This document shows positions 1 through 10,392 of a stretch of 64,000 bases of DNA, in pieces. The stretch spans positions 558,001-622,000 of the forward strand of contig WHVD01000010.1 of NCBI GenBank assembly GCA_015178975.1, written 5' to 3'. Below the pieces are notes generated by a model. That model did not search any database, was not told the DNA's origin, and saw only the letters and a list, made by a program, of their open reading frames with translations. Positions within the stretch are counted from its first letter, which is position 1, and every line of letters begins with the position of its first letter. Source of the DNA: Hysterangium stoloniferum (Eukaryota; Basidiomycota; Agaricomycetes; Hysterangiales; Hysterangiaceae). The position numbers and the translations under genes are program-made.

Positions 1-840
1 GTTTAAGCGGCGTTACCAACTTTGTATTTCTTTTCGAGATGAATCACGGGGCGAAGGGGTATCTGACAAGATTTATGTGTTCGGGTAAATCGTGTAAATA
101 AACGCAAGAACAACACAGGGGGGGGGGGCTGTTGGTAATCAACATGACATCCCTAGAATATTATAGAATATCTTGAAATATACTTAACATAGCTTTAGTA
201 ATATCTCTGTCATCCTTCCAGAACCTTCTTCCCTGTAGATATATATAATCCACAGTAGTTTACTCATAGATAAGCCAAGTTATATTCTAATATCTACTGT
301 GGTCTGTGCAAGTTCCCAATAAGGGCCTCCCGGCTGGTGGACTCAGAAACTGCACTAAGATAGGGACACTGCAAATCCAGCACCCCCTTACATAAGCAAT
401 GCCATTCAAACTTCTATCCTTTCAGCAACGGCAAAAATATATATAAATTAAATATGACTCCTAGGAAGTGTAAGGGTATATTAAGTATTATTGCTAGGGA
501 CTGCATTTCTAAAAAATAATTTAGTTAAAAAGATATTCTTCAAAAAAATATTATTATTTCTTATATTATTTTTAGTGTTCTCTTGCAAATGCTGGTATTT
601 TCCATTTTTGAAGGGAGAGGATTTGGCAGGTCATGTGACCTCTTAAGTGTCCAAATATAGTAAGTGCCAAAATACCCCACAACAACAACCCAGGTCAAAA
701 ATTTAACAAAAACCAGTCTCAATTGATATTAAGGTATATTCTGTCTATGTTAGGATCTAAACAAGGGGGCAAAAGGGGGCTCTATGTATGTCAAGAGGCT
801 GACAATAGAGATTGTACTAGTTGGGAGGTCTGACTCTATA
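1..840. other. AT-rich repeat debris; possible Copia 3' end
   Basis: No protein-coding gene is visible. A run of eleven G (118-128) lies just before a TGTTGG sequence at 130. A G-rich polypurine tract followed by TGTTGG is the usual arrangement at the start of a fungal Ty1/Copia 3' LTR, so this may be the end of such an element entering from the left. I could not find the other LTR boundary, so the call is weak. Confidence 0.3.
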
Positions 841-850
841 AAATGGGTGG

Positions 851-900
851 AGCTTGGTTTCAACTTATGCGTTGTGCCCTCATACAACTGTTAAGGTACT
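851..900 (-). mobile_element. LTR 3'-end scrap, reverse orientation
   Basis: The segment reads as a decayed reverse copy of the conserved LTR motif (minus strand TGAGGGCACAACGCATAAG, then GAAACCAAG) seen near the 3' end of every Gypsy LTR in this window. The solo LTR beginning at 901 interrupts it. It is an older fragment serving as the insertion target. Confidence 0.5.
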
Positions 901-2555
901 TGTTATGACTGTGTCGTAACTGTATCACAGCCCAATGGCCCCCGAGGATAATGTACCATCTGGTTATGCTTTGATACATCCCCTTTCATTATGATGATCT
1001 GTTTTACTCTATGTTTCACATATGCCCATATATACTTGTAGCCTGTGGACTTTTCTCATAATCCTGCTCTCAGCTAAATCACAGCTTCTGATATTATCAT
1101 AACCTTCCAGTTTCTAGTCAAGTCTATTTGTCAAATAGTGTTTCTGCTCTTCCCTTAGTTAGTAGTTTCTAGATGCTGATAACTTGTATATAGACCTGCT
1201 GTGTAGCTACTAGACAATCAGAATATTGACTTAGATACCTCTCTAATCTCCAACTCCATTTTCTGTTCACAACCACCACATTCCGACTCCATCCAATTTA
1301 CGATTCAACCTACATTTATGACTTCAACCTCTAATCTCCGACTCTCAGTCTCCGACTCTCAGTCTCCGACTCTCAGTCTCCGACTCTCAGTCTCCGACTC
1401 TCAGTCTCCGACTCTCAGTCTCCGACTCTCAGTCTCCGACTCTCAGTCTCCGACTCTCAGTCTCCGACTCTCAGTCTCCGACTCTCAGTCTCCGACTCTC
1501 AGTCTCCGACTCTCCGACCCTCAGTCTCCGACTCTCCGACCCTCAGTCTCCGACTCTCCGACCCTCAGTCTCCGACTCTCCGACCCTCAGTCTCCGACTC
1601 TCCGACCCTCAGTCTCCGACTCTCCGACCCTCAGTCTCCGACTCTCCGACCCTCAGTCTCCGACTCTCCGACCCTCAGTCTCCGACTCTCCGACCCTCAG
1701 TCTCCGACTCTCCGACCCTCAGTCTCCGACTCTCCGACCCTCAGTCTCCGACTCTCCGACCCTCAGTCTCCGACTCTCCGACCCTCAGTCTCCGACTCTC
1801 CGACCCTCAGTCTCCGACTCTCCGACCCTCAGTCTCCAACTCTCCGACCCTCAGTCTCCAACTCTCCGACCCTCAGTCTCACTCTCGACCCTCAGTCTCC
1901 GACCCTCAGTCTCCGACCCTCAGTCTCCGACCCTCAGTCTCCGACCCTCAGTCTCCGACCCTCAGTCTCCGACCCTCAGTCTCCGACCCTCAGTCTCCGA
2001 CCCTCAGTCTCTGACCCTCAGTCTCCGACCCTCAGTCTCCGACCCTCAGTCTCCGACCCTCAGTCTCCGACCCTCAGTCTCCGACCCTCAGTCTCCGACC
2101 CTCAGTCTCCGACCCTCAGTCTCCGACCCTCAGTCTCCGACCCTCAGTCTCCGACCCTCAGTCTCCGACCCTCAGTCTCCGACCCTCAGTCTCCGACCCT
2201 CAGTCTCCGACCCTCAGTCTCCGACCCTCAGTCTCCGACCCTCAGTCTCCGACCCTCAGTCTCCGACCCTCAGTCTCCGACCCTCAGTCTCCGACCCTCA
2301 GTCTCCGACCCTCAGTCTCCAACTCTCCAACCCTCAGTCTCCAACTCTCTGACCCCTTGGCCCAACACTTGACTTATCCTTCATTTCCCGATCGGTAGCT
2401 CACTGTGAGGAATTTGATAGGACTAGTTTTTGCCTGCCTGAAATTTAAGGACACCTGATGGTAACTTGTGAGGGCACAGCACATAAGCTGAAGCCAAGTC
2501 CTTCTGTTTGGTCCCTGTTGGCCTACCAACATCAGTCAGTTTTCTGTTCTTAACA
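901..2555 (+). mobile_element. Solo LTR, family 1, expanded by a minisatellite
   Basis: The left end is TGTTATGACTGTGTCG and the right end is TTCTTAACA, matching the ends of the Element I LTRs (start TGTTACGACTGTGTC, end CTTAACA). The 5-bp target duplication GTACT is perfect at 896-900 and 2556-2560. Family members are about 656 bp, but this copy is 1655 bp because about 1 kb of tandem repeat (1340-2345) lies between the promoter region and the conserved 3' motif (2467-2503). The internal region is gone, so this is a recombination product with both LTR ends preserved. Confidence 0.9.
1340..2345 (+). repeat. Three-block minisatellite inside an LTR
   Basis: Three blocks are visible. The first (about 1340-1507) repeats a 14-bp unit GACTCTCAGTCTCC. 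The second (about 1508-1877) repeats a 22-bp composite, GACTCTCC plus GACCCTCAGTCTCC. The third (about 1890-2335) repeats the 14-bp GACCCTCAGTCTCC variant. The unit has no stop codon in this strand, so a long open frame through it is not a gene. Seed units (CTCAGTCTCC, CTCGGTCTCCGA) are present once or twice at the same place in the Element I LTRs near 3420-3465 and 19160-19195. Confidence 0.95.
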
Positions 2556-2560
2556 GTACT

Positions 2561-2931
2561 CCAGTATTTCAGACAGAGTGGATAGTACAATAAGAACTAA
2601 AAACAACACTTAGCTTGCTCAACTGGAGGGCCAAAGTACTAAGAGTCATGGAGTAAGGGGTTGCAGCTTGCCAATGATGCCTTTGATGATACATATTTGG
2701 GAGGGAGTGAGGTGACAGAAGACTAAACGGGGGTAATCTACAGTAGGCAACAAAACTGTTCAGATGTTTCTTTGTTTTGAAAAGATCCTTTAGCATTAGC
2801 CCAAATTAAATTCTAACAATTCTGAATAAATTATGATAGATGCTCTAATATCACTAAATGTGGATTACATAACCATGATATCATATGTCCATTTATGGCG
2901 ATGCAATAATACCATGAATGCAGCTTGTACA
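2561..2931. other. Spacer between solo LTR and Element I
   Basis: No recognisable gene or repeat. It is the remnant host or older-repeat sequence separating the two LTR insertions. Confidence 0.4.
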
Positions 2932-3588
2932 TATTACGACTGTGTCGCGACCCCTCACAAGCAGACGGCCCCAATGGTATAACGTCATAGTATTTGTCTG
3001 TCTTCAATCAGCTCGACATCTCGGACACCATCGGCATCCCAACACTGACATATACCCTCCCGGCTATTCAAACCCGACTATGCCTTTTCTGTCTGGTTAT
3101 GCTTTGATACGTCCCTTTCCATTATGATGATCTGTTTTACACTATGTCTCACCTATGTCTATATATATATGTAACCCTCGAACTATTTCCTTTTACCGTA
3201 GTCCCGCTCTCGGTTATCATTGGCCTCTGAACTAATTATAAACTTCCCGTTCCTAGTCAAGCTTATTGTTAATACCATCTTCCGCCTTTCTCCCCATTAG
3301 TATTTTCTAGACGCCTGTTACTCGTATATGAACCCGCTGTAGTTGTAGTTACTAGGCAATCAGAATATCGACTCAGAACATCCCTCTAGCTCTATTATAA
3401 GTATCCCGCCATCTGCATCCTCAGTCTCCAACCTCGGCCTCCGACCTCGGTCTCCGATCTTCACCCGCCCGAAATCTAAGGACATTCAACGTGAACTTGT
3501 GAGGGCGCAGCACATAAGCTGAAGCCAAGTCCTTCCGTTTGGCCCCCGTCAGTTACCTGACATTTAGCCTGTCAGTCAGTTCTTAACA
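2932..3588 (+). repeat. Element I 5' LTR
   Basis: 657 bp, from TATTACGACTGTGTCG (canonical TG mutated to TA) to CTTAACA. It aligns along its length with 18673-19328. It contains the TATA-like TATATGAA at 3325, the predicted transcript start at 3358, short CTCGGTCTCCGA repeats near 3430-3465, and the shared 3' motif at 3497-3534. Confidence 0.9.
3325..3368 (+). promoter_or_regulatory. LTR promoter and predicted transcript start
   Basis: TATATG begins at 3325, and the sequence AATCAGAATAT begins 33 nt later at 3358. That 11-mer is the exact reverse complement of 3591-3601, just downstream of the LTR. In Tf1-type elements the PBS pairs with the first 11 nt of the mRNA, so 3358 is the likely cap site. 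The Element II LTR shows the same 33-nt spacing. Confidence 0.75.
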
Positions 3589-3590
3589 GT

Positions 3591-3601
3591 ATATTCTGAT
3601 T
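3591..3601 (+). other. Self-priming PBS of Element I
   Basis: ATATTCTGATT lies 2 nt after the LTR end and is the perfect reverse complement of 3358-3368. It does not begin with the TGG expected when a tRNA CCA end is the primer. This matches the Tf1/sushi mode, in which the folded 5' end of the mRNA primes reverse transcription. Confidence 0.8.
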
Positions 3602-3625
3602 TCACACTCGCATTTCACGTCAACC

Positions 3626-4986
3626 ATGCCCCCAAGAAAGAAAGATGCCAAGCTAAGTGGTGAAGCAGAATCTTCCACTCTCTCAAGTCTCCTTTCCTGT
3701 ATACAGCCTGAGCCATTTCAAGAACCCCGCAACCAGGAACCTCCGAAGAATCCCACTTTGTGGAAATTACCGGTGATGCTGAAGAAGTTACTGAAGCAAC
3801 CAAACCCGAAGCACCTGAAGGGGATAACAATTAATCAGCTCCGGAACATGAACCCGAGGATAACGACCAACCAGCACCTCAGGCCAGTGGCTCTAAAAAA
3901 TCCGCAAAACACAAACCGGCTCTTGATCCCGACGAAACATGGGAATTGTTCTCAGGTATCCTAGGATCCCTTAATGAATTCCTTAAAAACAATACAAAGG
4001 AAAAAGAACCTGGGCAAACCTGAGTCAACAAACCCGAACCGTTCACCGGTTCAAACCTGAAGAAATTGCCGACATTTCTTATGCAATGTCGATTCAACTT
4101 TCAGGACCACCCAGCTGCCTTTGCGACGGATGACCGAAAGGTAAACTTCGCACTCTCTTACCTCAAGGATTCTGCAGCAGCCTGGTTCGAACCTGCATTT
4201 TCCGGCCTCACCTCGGAAGATCCTGATTGGCTTCACGATTGGGATGCTTTCGTTGAAGAACTCGAAACAAACTTCGGTCCCTATGACCAAACCAGCAATG
4301 CTGAAACTGTGCTTTCTAATCTCAAAATGAAAGACACCCAGTGCATCACCAATTACATTGTCCAGTTCAACAACCTCGCTGTGCATTGCGACTGGGGTGA
4401 TTCGGCCCTCCGTTACCAGTTTTACTCCGGCTTTCCATCTCACCTCAAAGACGAAGTTTCCAAAGGAGAGACCGGCAAGCCGAAGACCCTCCCTCTCATG
4501 TGTCTGAAAGCCCAAAATGCAGATGCCCGATACTGGGAACGATGTTCAGAAATTAGTCGCGAAAACCCCTTGGACAAGAAATCGTCAGACAATAAGAATG
4601 CCAATAAGAACACCAACAAGTCTGGTAATCAAAACACCAACAACAGTGGCAACTTGACCTCTGATAAGAAGTCTGAAAACAAAGGGTCTAATGACAAAAA
4701 AGGCAAGGGAAAACAGTCGAATAAGTCTCAAGACAAAGACAAACCCAACTTAACTGGCAAACTTGGCTCTGACGGCAAGCTCCTACCACAGGAAAAGCAA
4801 TGCCAAATGGACAACAATCTGTGCTTGTTATGCACAGATCCTGGACACCGAGTCGCTGCATGCCCGAAAGCCACAAAAGCCCAATCGGCCAATACGGCCT
4901 CAACTTTGCAACTGGCCAAGCCGGCTGCTGAATCGAAAAAGATTAAGCAACTCTCTGGATTCTGTGCGGTTAGAGAGTTGCATTAA
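3626..4986 (+). pseudogene. Gag of Element I (frameshifted)
   Basis: The first ATG (3626) follows the PBS by about 25 nt and begins MPPRKKDAK, similar to the Element II gag start MPPRRSTRAQ. The N-terminal part is lost to frameshifts before about 4066. From there a long frame encodes the capsid-like core (MQCRFNF near the start, then WLHDWDAFVEELETNFGPYD and the IVQFNNLA segment). A Lys/Asn-rich linker follows, then one zinc knuckle CLLCTDPGHRVAAC (C-x2-C-x4-H-x4-C). Gag packages the element RNA. The copy is inactive as written. Confidence 0.85.
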
Positions 4987-6590
4987 ATCTCCCCGCACAC
5001 TGGAAAGTTGTCATCTTAATGCGTCTGCACTTCATGATCTGAATGCCTTATTTGTAAATCTTACTTCAGAACCCCTCAGAAGCCTCGTTTTTCGAGCTCT
5101 TGTAGATTCAGGTTCAACCCATTGTTTTATAGATAAAAAATTTCTCCCAAAAAAACCTCTTAAACACCCATGCAATAGATCCGATTCCGCTCTGACTTTT
5201 CGATGGTACCTCAAACTCTGTAATCTCACAAGCCTGCAAACTCCGAATTCGTTTACCTTGTGGAACTTTTCAATCTGTTATGTTTTTCGTAACACAGTTG
5301 GACTCGAGCTGCTCCGTGGTTTTATGTTAAGAACTAGAAACTGACTAATGTTGGTGGCTGACGGGGACCGATCGGGAGGACTTGGCTTCAGCTTATGTGC
5401 TGCGCCCTCGCAAATATCCGTAGGTTGTCCTTAAATTTCGGACAGGCGAAGACTAAATCCTAAGAAGAACCTTTCGGGGAGATACCGATTGGAACCGAAG
5501 GACAAGTCAAGTGTCGGGCCAAGGGATCGGGGCCGAGAGTGGGCGAGCGCACGCGAAGGCGGAAGGGGGATTCTTCTAGTATGAGACTGCTACAGATGTA
5601 TGAGGGTATTCTGAGTCGATATTCTGATTGCCTAGTAACTACAATTACAGCGAGTTCATATACAAGTAACAGGCGTCTAGAAAGTACTAATGGGGAGGAG
5701 GGCGGAAAACGGCATTAACAATAAGCTTGACTAGGAACAGGAAGTTTATGATTAGTTCGGAGGCCGATGATAACCGAGAATGGAAATTACGATAAAAGGA
5801 AAAAGTTCGAGGACTACAAATATAGATAGACATATGTGGAACATAAGATGAGACGGATCAACATGATGAAAGGGACATATCAAAGCATAACCAGACAGAA
5901 AGGCGTAGTCGGGTTTGATTGACCGGAGAGCATACGTCAGCGTCGGGGGACCGACGGCTTCCGAGATCTTGTATTGTCAAAGACGTATAACGAGGGTATT
6001 CCATCGGGGACCGTCGGCGTGCGAAGGGTTGCGACACAGTCGTAACATTTTAGGACATAACTGGCTCACCCGTTACAATCCGTTGATTGATTGGGTATTG
6101 GGCAGTATCCGATTCCAAACCCCACTGGCACCCGATACAACTGCTCCATCTCCGCCCGTTTCAGCAAATATGGCCTTTACTGCACCTCCGGCCCCTGTGG
6201 CAAATCCGAGCTCTCTGCCCTCCGTCTCTCTAATAAATGCCACAGCCTTTATGAGAGCCACCAAGTTGGAAGGTTCCCGCGCATTTTCCATCAAACTCAC
6301 AGTTGACGAAGTTACCAGTCGCTTTGCAACTCCGGTAACTGAACCTGTCGCAGATTTGGAAGGTGTTCCAGAAAAATACCACGATTTTGCTGACGTCTTC
6401 AATAAACAAAAAGCTGATCATCTTGCCCCTCATAGGCCCTACAATTTGAAAATCGATATTGAAGAAGGTTCACATCCGCCCTTAGGCCCAGTTTATCCTC
6501 TCTCGCAATCCGAGTTATCGGCTATCCGAGATTTCTTGGACGAACATTTGGCTATAGGATTTATCTGACCCTCAAAATCTCCTTATGGAG
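4987..6590 (+). pseudogene. Pol of Element I, 5' part: protease and RT start, interrupted
   Basis: An aspartic protease motif, ALVDSGSTHCFID, lies near 5095-5140. The frame runs to CSVV at 5324, is broken by the reverse solo LTR, and resumes at 6048 with LGHNWLTRYNPLIDW, so removing the LTR and one TTTTA copy restores continuity. It then covers the linker and the RT N-terminus ([20 protein letters not shown]). A TGA at about 6567 replaces the CGA Arg codon found in Element II ([10 protein letters not shown]), a CpG-to-TpG change. At 6590 pol is cut by Element II and resumes at 14595. Confidence 0.85.
5325..6047 (-). mobile_element. Solo LTR, family 1, reverse, TSD TTTTA
   Basis: On the minus strand it starts TGTTACGACTGTGTCGC and ends at TTCTTAACA. 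The 5-bp duplication TTTTA at 5320-5324 and 6048-6052 is perfect. It is 723 bp and carries the same TATA/AATCAGAATAT start region (plus strand GATATTCTGATTGCC near 5617) and the reversed 3' motif at 5379-5415. It sits between the protease and RT segments of Element I. Confidence 0.92.
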
Positions 6591-7409
6591 TGTTACGACC
6601 GGACAAATCCTGCCGGACTCCGGGCACTAACTCGTACGCCCCCACGCACTACAAGCACCAATCGTCTGTTTATAGGATTTCCCGCCCGGACTCCGTTACG
6701 TCAAGACTCGTTATGTTCGACCTCATTAAGACACATATCAGTCACCGGACTTCCCCCAGATCCCGTCTCTGTCTATGTCTGTCTTCGTCCCACGCATCAG
6801 CCACCGGAACCCGCTCAGAATCCCGTCACCGCTCTAATCAAGCCCCGTTCCCGTTTTAGTCAAATGACCTGTCATGATTTAGGACTCCGCTCCCGCTCCA
6901 TTTCCCATTATGGGTTATGCTTTGTCACGATTTGGACTCCGCTGCGTTCCGTTCCGTTCCTAACACCAATTTGGTGTTTACTATTCCCGTTTCATGTTTT
7001 GTTAGTTTCGTTTCACCATTACTGGATTTGGTATGTCATTCACTCCATGATCTATATAAACTGGCAGATGTTGTACATACAATCCAGTCAGAAAATTAGC
7101 TTAGATTCCCCCCAGTAATCTAATACATTTTCCTCTCTAAACCCTACTCTTATCAGACCGCTCGCACTAGTCGGAGCCCACGGGCTCTGGCGCATCTATC
7201 TCTCTCGACTATCTCGATTCACAACTCACGACTCACGACCTACGACTCACGACCCACGAACCCCCGCCCGGACTCCCCGGGATTCCCGTCCGCCTGTCTG
7301 AAATTGGACAACACGATCTAGTGAGGGTGCAGCCTATAAGCTGAAGCCAAGTCCTACCGGATATCCCGCGGGTTTCTCCGGAAACCCGGCCTGTGTGTGT
7401 ATCCTAACA
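6591..7409 (+). repeat. Element II 5' LTR (family 2)
   Basis: It starts TGTTACGACCGGAC and ends ATCCTAACA. It contains TATATAA at 7053-7059, the predicted start site at 7086, a small ACGACTC-type tandem repeat near 7215-7260, and the shared motif GTGAGGGTGCAGCCTATAAG at 7320 onward. It is unrelated to family 1 LTRs over most of its length. Confidence 0.92.
7053..7096 (+). promoter_or_regulatory. Element II LTR TATA box and predicted transcript start
   Basis: TATATAA at 7053 is followed 33 nt later by AGTCAGAAAAT (7086-7096), the exact reverse complement of the PBS at 7412-7422. The 3' LTR has the same pair at 14238 and 14271. Confidence 0.8.
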
Positions 7410-7411
7410 GT

Positions 7412-7422
7412 ATTTTCTGACT
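7412..7422 (+). other. Self-priming PBS of Element II
   Basis: ATTTTCTGACT lies 2 nt after the 5' LTR and is complementary over 11 of 11 nt to 7086-7096. The sequence differs from the Element I PBS, but each PBS matches its own LTR start site, so the pairing has co-varied between the families. Confidence 0.85.
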
Positions 7423-7445
7423 AATACTGGCAGATTGTTTTCATT

Positions 7446-8737
7446 ATGCCACCAAGAAGAAGTACACGCGCACAGTCATCAATACCTGGACCGTCGACTC
7501 TTCATTCCCCGTTAACTCTGTATACCAGTCAGACGCTTGCGAACCAGTCGGAACCCATGGAAGAAGCCCGCATCGAAGAAGTCCCGGAAGACCTGGACGA
7601 ATCCGAGCGCGAGGACGATTCCGTGGCCCCCGACAAAGGCAAAGGTGTCGAAATCCCTCCTGAAATTCCTCCGCCTCTTGAACGACCGCACACGAGGGAT
7701 CCTACTTCTGAATTTTTAGCAGGGACTATAGATAAATTTATGACGCACCTGCTAGAAGAACGAAAAGAAAGGAACAAGAACCTCCACGGTCAAAAGTCAA
7801 TGCTCCGGAACCCTTCACGGGTTCCAACCCAAACAAACTCTCCACTTTCCTCATGCAATGTCGCTTCAATTTCCGTGATCGTGCCGCTGCATTCTCCACG
7901 GACTCCCGAAAAGTCAACTACGCACTTTCATATTTGTCGGGATCCGCGTTGAAATGGTTCGAACCGGCTTTGAGCAGGATTACCGAGGAAGAGCCGCTCT
8001 GGCTTGAAAATTGGGAGGCGTTTGTTGAGGAGCTTGAAACCAACTTCGGCCCGTATGACCCGACAGGAGAAGCCGAGAATAGTCTCACAAATCTTCGTAT
8101 GAAGGACACGCAGCGCATCACGGACTATATCGTCCAATTCAATAATCTTGCAGCTCGTTGTCAGTGGGGCGATCCCGCTCTCCGCCACCAATTCTACGCC
8201 GGTCTGCCGTCCCGCCTTAAGGATGAAGTCTCGAAAGGAGAAGATGGCAAGCCAAAAACCCTGTCCCGTATGCGCCTCAAGGCTCAAAACGTGGACGCAC
8301 GTTATTGGGAACGTCGCGCGGAAGTTGCCCGCGAGACATCCGCGGACAAAGTAAACAAGTCCAAGGACAAAAACAATAACAACAATTCGTCAACCAGCAA
8401 CCAGAACTCCACGCAATCCGACAAGAAGAACGATAAAAAGTCTTCAAACAACAACAACAACAATAAGGACAATAAGGACAACAACAAGGGTCAACAGTCC
8501 GGCAAGCAAGCCGGAAAACCCGACCTCTCAGGCAAACTCGGACCTGATGGCAAATTGACTCCACAAGAAAGACAATGTCGTATGGACAACAACCTCTGTC
8601 TCTTGTGCGGGAAACTCGGTCATCGAGTCCCGGAATGTCCGCTGGCAAAAGCAAACTCTTCAAAGGGTCGATCAGCCAAGGCCTCCACGGAAACCCCGTC
8701 GAAGGACAAACCAGCTGCCGATTCGAAAAAAGAGTAA
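7446..8737 (+). pseudogene. Gag of Element II (one frameshift)
   Basis: The start MPPRRSTRAQSS at 7446 opens an acidic N-terminal region. A single-base shift near 7770-7795 moves the reading frame, after which the capsid core (MQCRFNFRDRAAAF, then LETNFGPYD and IVQFNNLAARC) runs on. A Lys/Asn/Asp-rich linker and the zinc knuckle CLLCGKLGHRVPEC (C-x2-C-x4-H-x4-C) follow, and the frame stops at 8737. Pol overlaps the gag end in the -1 frame from about 8575, near a run of six A at about 8726-8731, so pol expression may use frameshifting. That last point is inference. Confidence 0.85.
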
Positions 8738-9887
8738 GCAACCCCGCGGACTCCGCGCGGGTTAGGGGTTGCGTTGCCTCTCCGCGCATTCAAGAGTTCA
8801 CTCACCTCAACGCATCCGCTCTTTCACATTCTGATTCATTTTTCGTTAAACTTATGTCTAATATGATTCCGAAATTCGTTTTTTCAGCTCTCATAGATTC
8901 CGGCTTGACTCATTGTTTTTTAGATACAAAATTCACGCAAAAAAATTCTTTGTCAACTTATTCGATAAATCCCATCGGTCTCTGCCTCTTCGATGGCACA
9001 AGTAATTCGGTTGTTACCCAAGCTTGTGATTTACCCATCAATTTCCCTTGTGGAACATCTCAATTGGTCACTTTCTATGTGACCCAGTTAGACTCAAGTT
9101 GCTCGGTGGTTCTAGGACATAACTGGCTTACCCGCTACAATCCGTTGATTGACTGGATAGCTAACAGTATAACATTCCGGACTCCCGCGGCGACCGAGGA
9201 AACTGCGCCTGTCTCGGCCTCCAAGGCACCCATGGCCTTCCCGGCACCTGCAGTCTCGAGGACTCCTGTGATCCCTACGGCACCTATAGCTTCCCCGGAA
9301 CCCACGGCACCTCTGTCCATTTCCCTGATTAATGCTGCAGCTTTTATTAGGGCTTCAAAAATGGATGGGTCCCAGGCATTCACTATCAACTTAAAAATTG
9401 ATGAAGCAACTGGAGTTTTTCAACCCCAGTATCCGAATCTGAGCAAGCCGCTGACCTAGAAGGCGTCCCGGAGAAATATCATGACTTCGCGGATGTTTTT
9501 AGCAAGCGAAAAGCTGACCGGCTTCCGCCTCATAGAGAATACGACTTAAAAATTGATCTTGAAGATGGCGCCCAGCCACCCCTAGGACATATTTACCCGC
9601 TCTCGTCCACAGAACTATCCGCAATCCGTGATTTCCTGGATGAACATTTGTCCATAGGTTTTATTCGACCCTCAAAGTCTCCTTTTGGAGCACCTGTTTT
9701 GTTTGTCAGAAAAAAGGATGGATCCCTTCGACTATGTGTTGATTTTAGAGGACTCAATGCTGTCACCAAAAAGGACAAATATCCACTCCCACTTATATCT
9801 GACCTGCTCGATGCTCTGCGGAATGCCCGGATTTACACCAAAATAGATCTCAAGCACGCCTATCATTTGGTCCGGATTGCCGAATAC
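8738..9887 (+). pseudogene. Pol of Element II, 5' part: protease and truncated RT
   Basis: The protease motif ALIDSGLTHCFLD lies near 8889-8930, then CSVVLGHNWLTRYN. A one-base loss near 9430 shifts the frame. The RT N-terminal half continues to 9887 with [33 protein letters not shown] and [12 protein letters not shown]. It ends before the YLDD catalytic box because the inverted segment begins at 9888. Element I supplies the aligned continuation ([14 protein letters not shown]), showing what is missing. Confidence 0.85.
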
Positions 9888-10183
9888 TGTTAGGATACAC
9901 ACACAGGCCGGGTTTCCGGAGAAACCCGCGGGATATCCAGTAGGACTTGGCTTCAGCTTATAGGCTGCGCCCTCGCTAGATCGTGTTGTCCAATTTCAGA
10001 CAGGCGGATGGGATCCGGGGGAAGTCCGGTGACTGATATGTGTCTTAATGAGGTCGAACGTAACGAGTCTTGACGTAACGGAGTCCAGGCGGGAAATCCT
10101 ATAAACAGACGATTGGTGCTTGTAGCACGTGGGGGCGTACGAGTTAGTGCCCGGAGTCCGGCAGGATTTCTCCGGTCGTAACA
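9888..10183 (-). repeat. Promoterless 296-bp LTR of the inverted copy
   Basis: Both LTR termini are present (minus strand TGTTACGACCGG to ATCCTAACA), but about 520 bp between a CCGGATCCC and a GGATTCCC-like site are missing compared with 6591-7409. The loss removes the TATA box and start site. Short similarity at the junction suggests a slippage or microhomology deletion. Confidence 0.85.
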
Positions 10184-10333
10184 GTATCCTCCCTTTATGC
10201 CGAAGTCCCAAAGAGGCTCTAGACTTCGATAAGGTTCTTGTCGGCTACGCGCATGTGTCAAAAGTCATGTCGGTTACACGTATGTGTCAAAGAGTCATGT
10301 GATCTGGAAGGTAAGGTTCAAACGCGACGAGCC

Positions 10334-10340
10334 TATATAA
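10334..10340 (+). promoter_or_regulatory. TATA box of the accessory gene
   Basis: TATATAA lies 53-59 nt before the ATG at 10393, the same distance as the TATAAA in the Element I copy. Upstream, a repeated (C/T)ATGTGTCA...GTCATGTG block (about 10250-10302) is also present once upstream of the Element I copy (about 18568-18590). This points to a conserved promoter separate from the LTR. Confidence 0.6.
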
Positions 10341-10392
10341 AAATTTAAAAAATAGAAATTTCTTCTTCTTCATTACCCCCATCTTTGTCACC

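Noticed and set aside
1318..2352. A 344-codon open frame rich in Ser, Leu and Pro
   Set aside because: It is a translation of the stop-free 14/22-bp minisatellite inside an LTR and not a gene.
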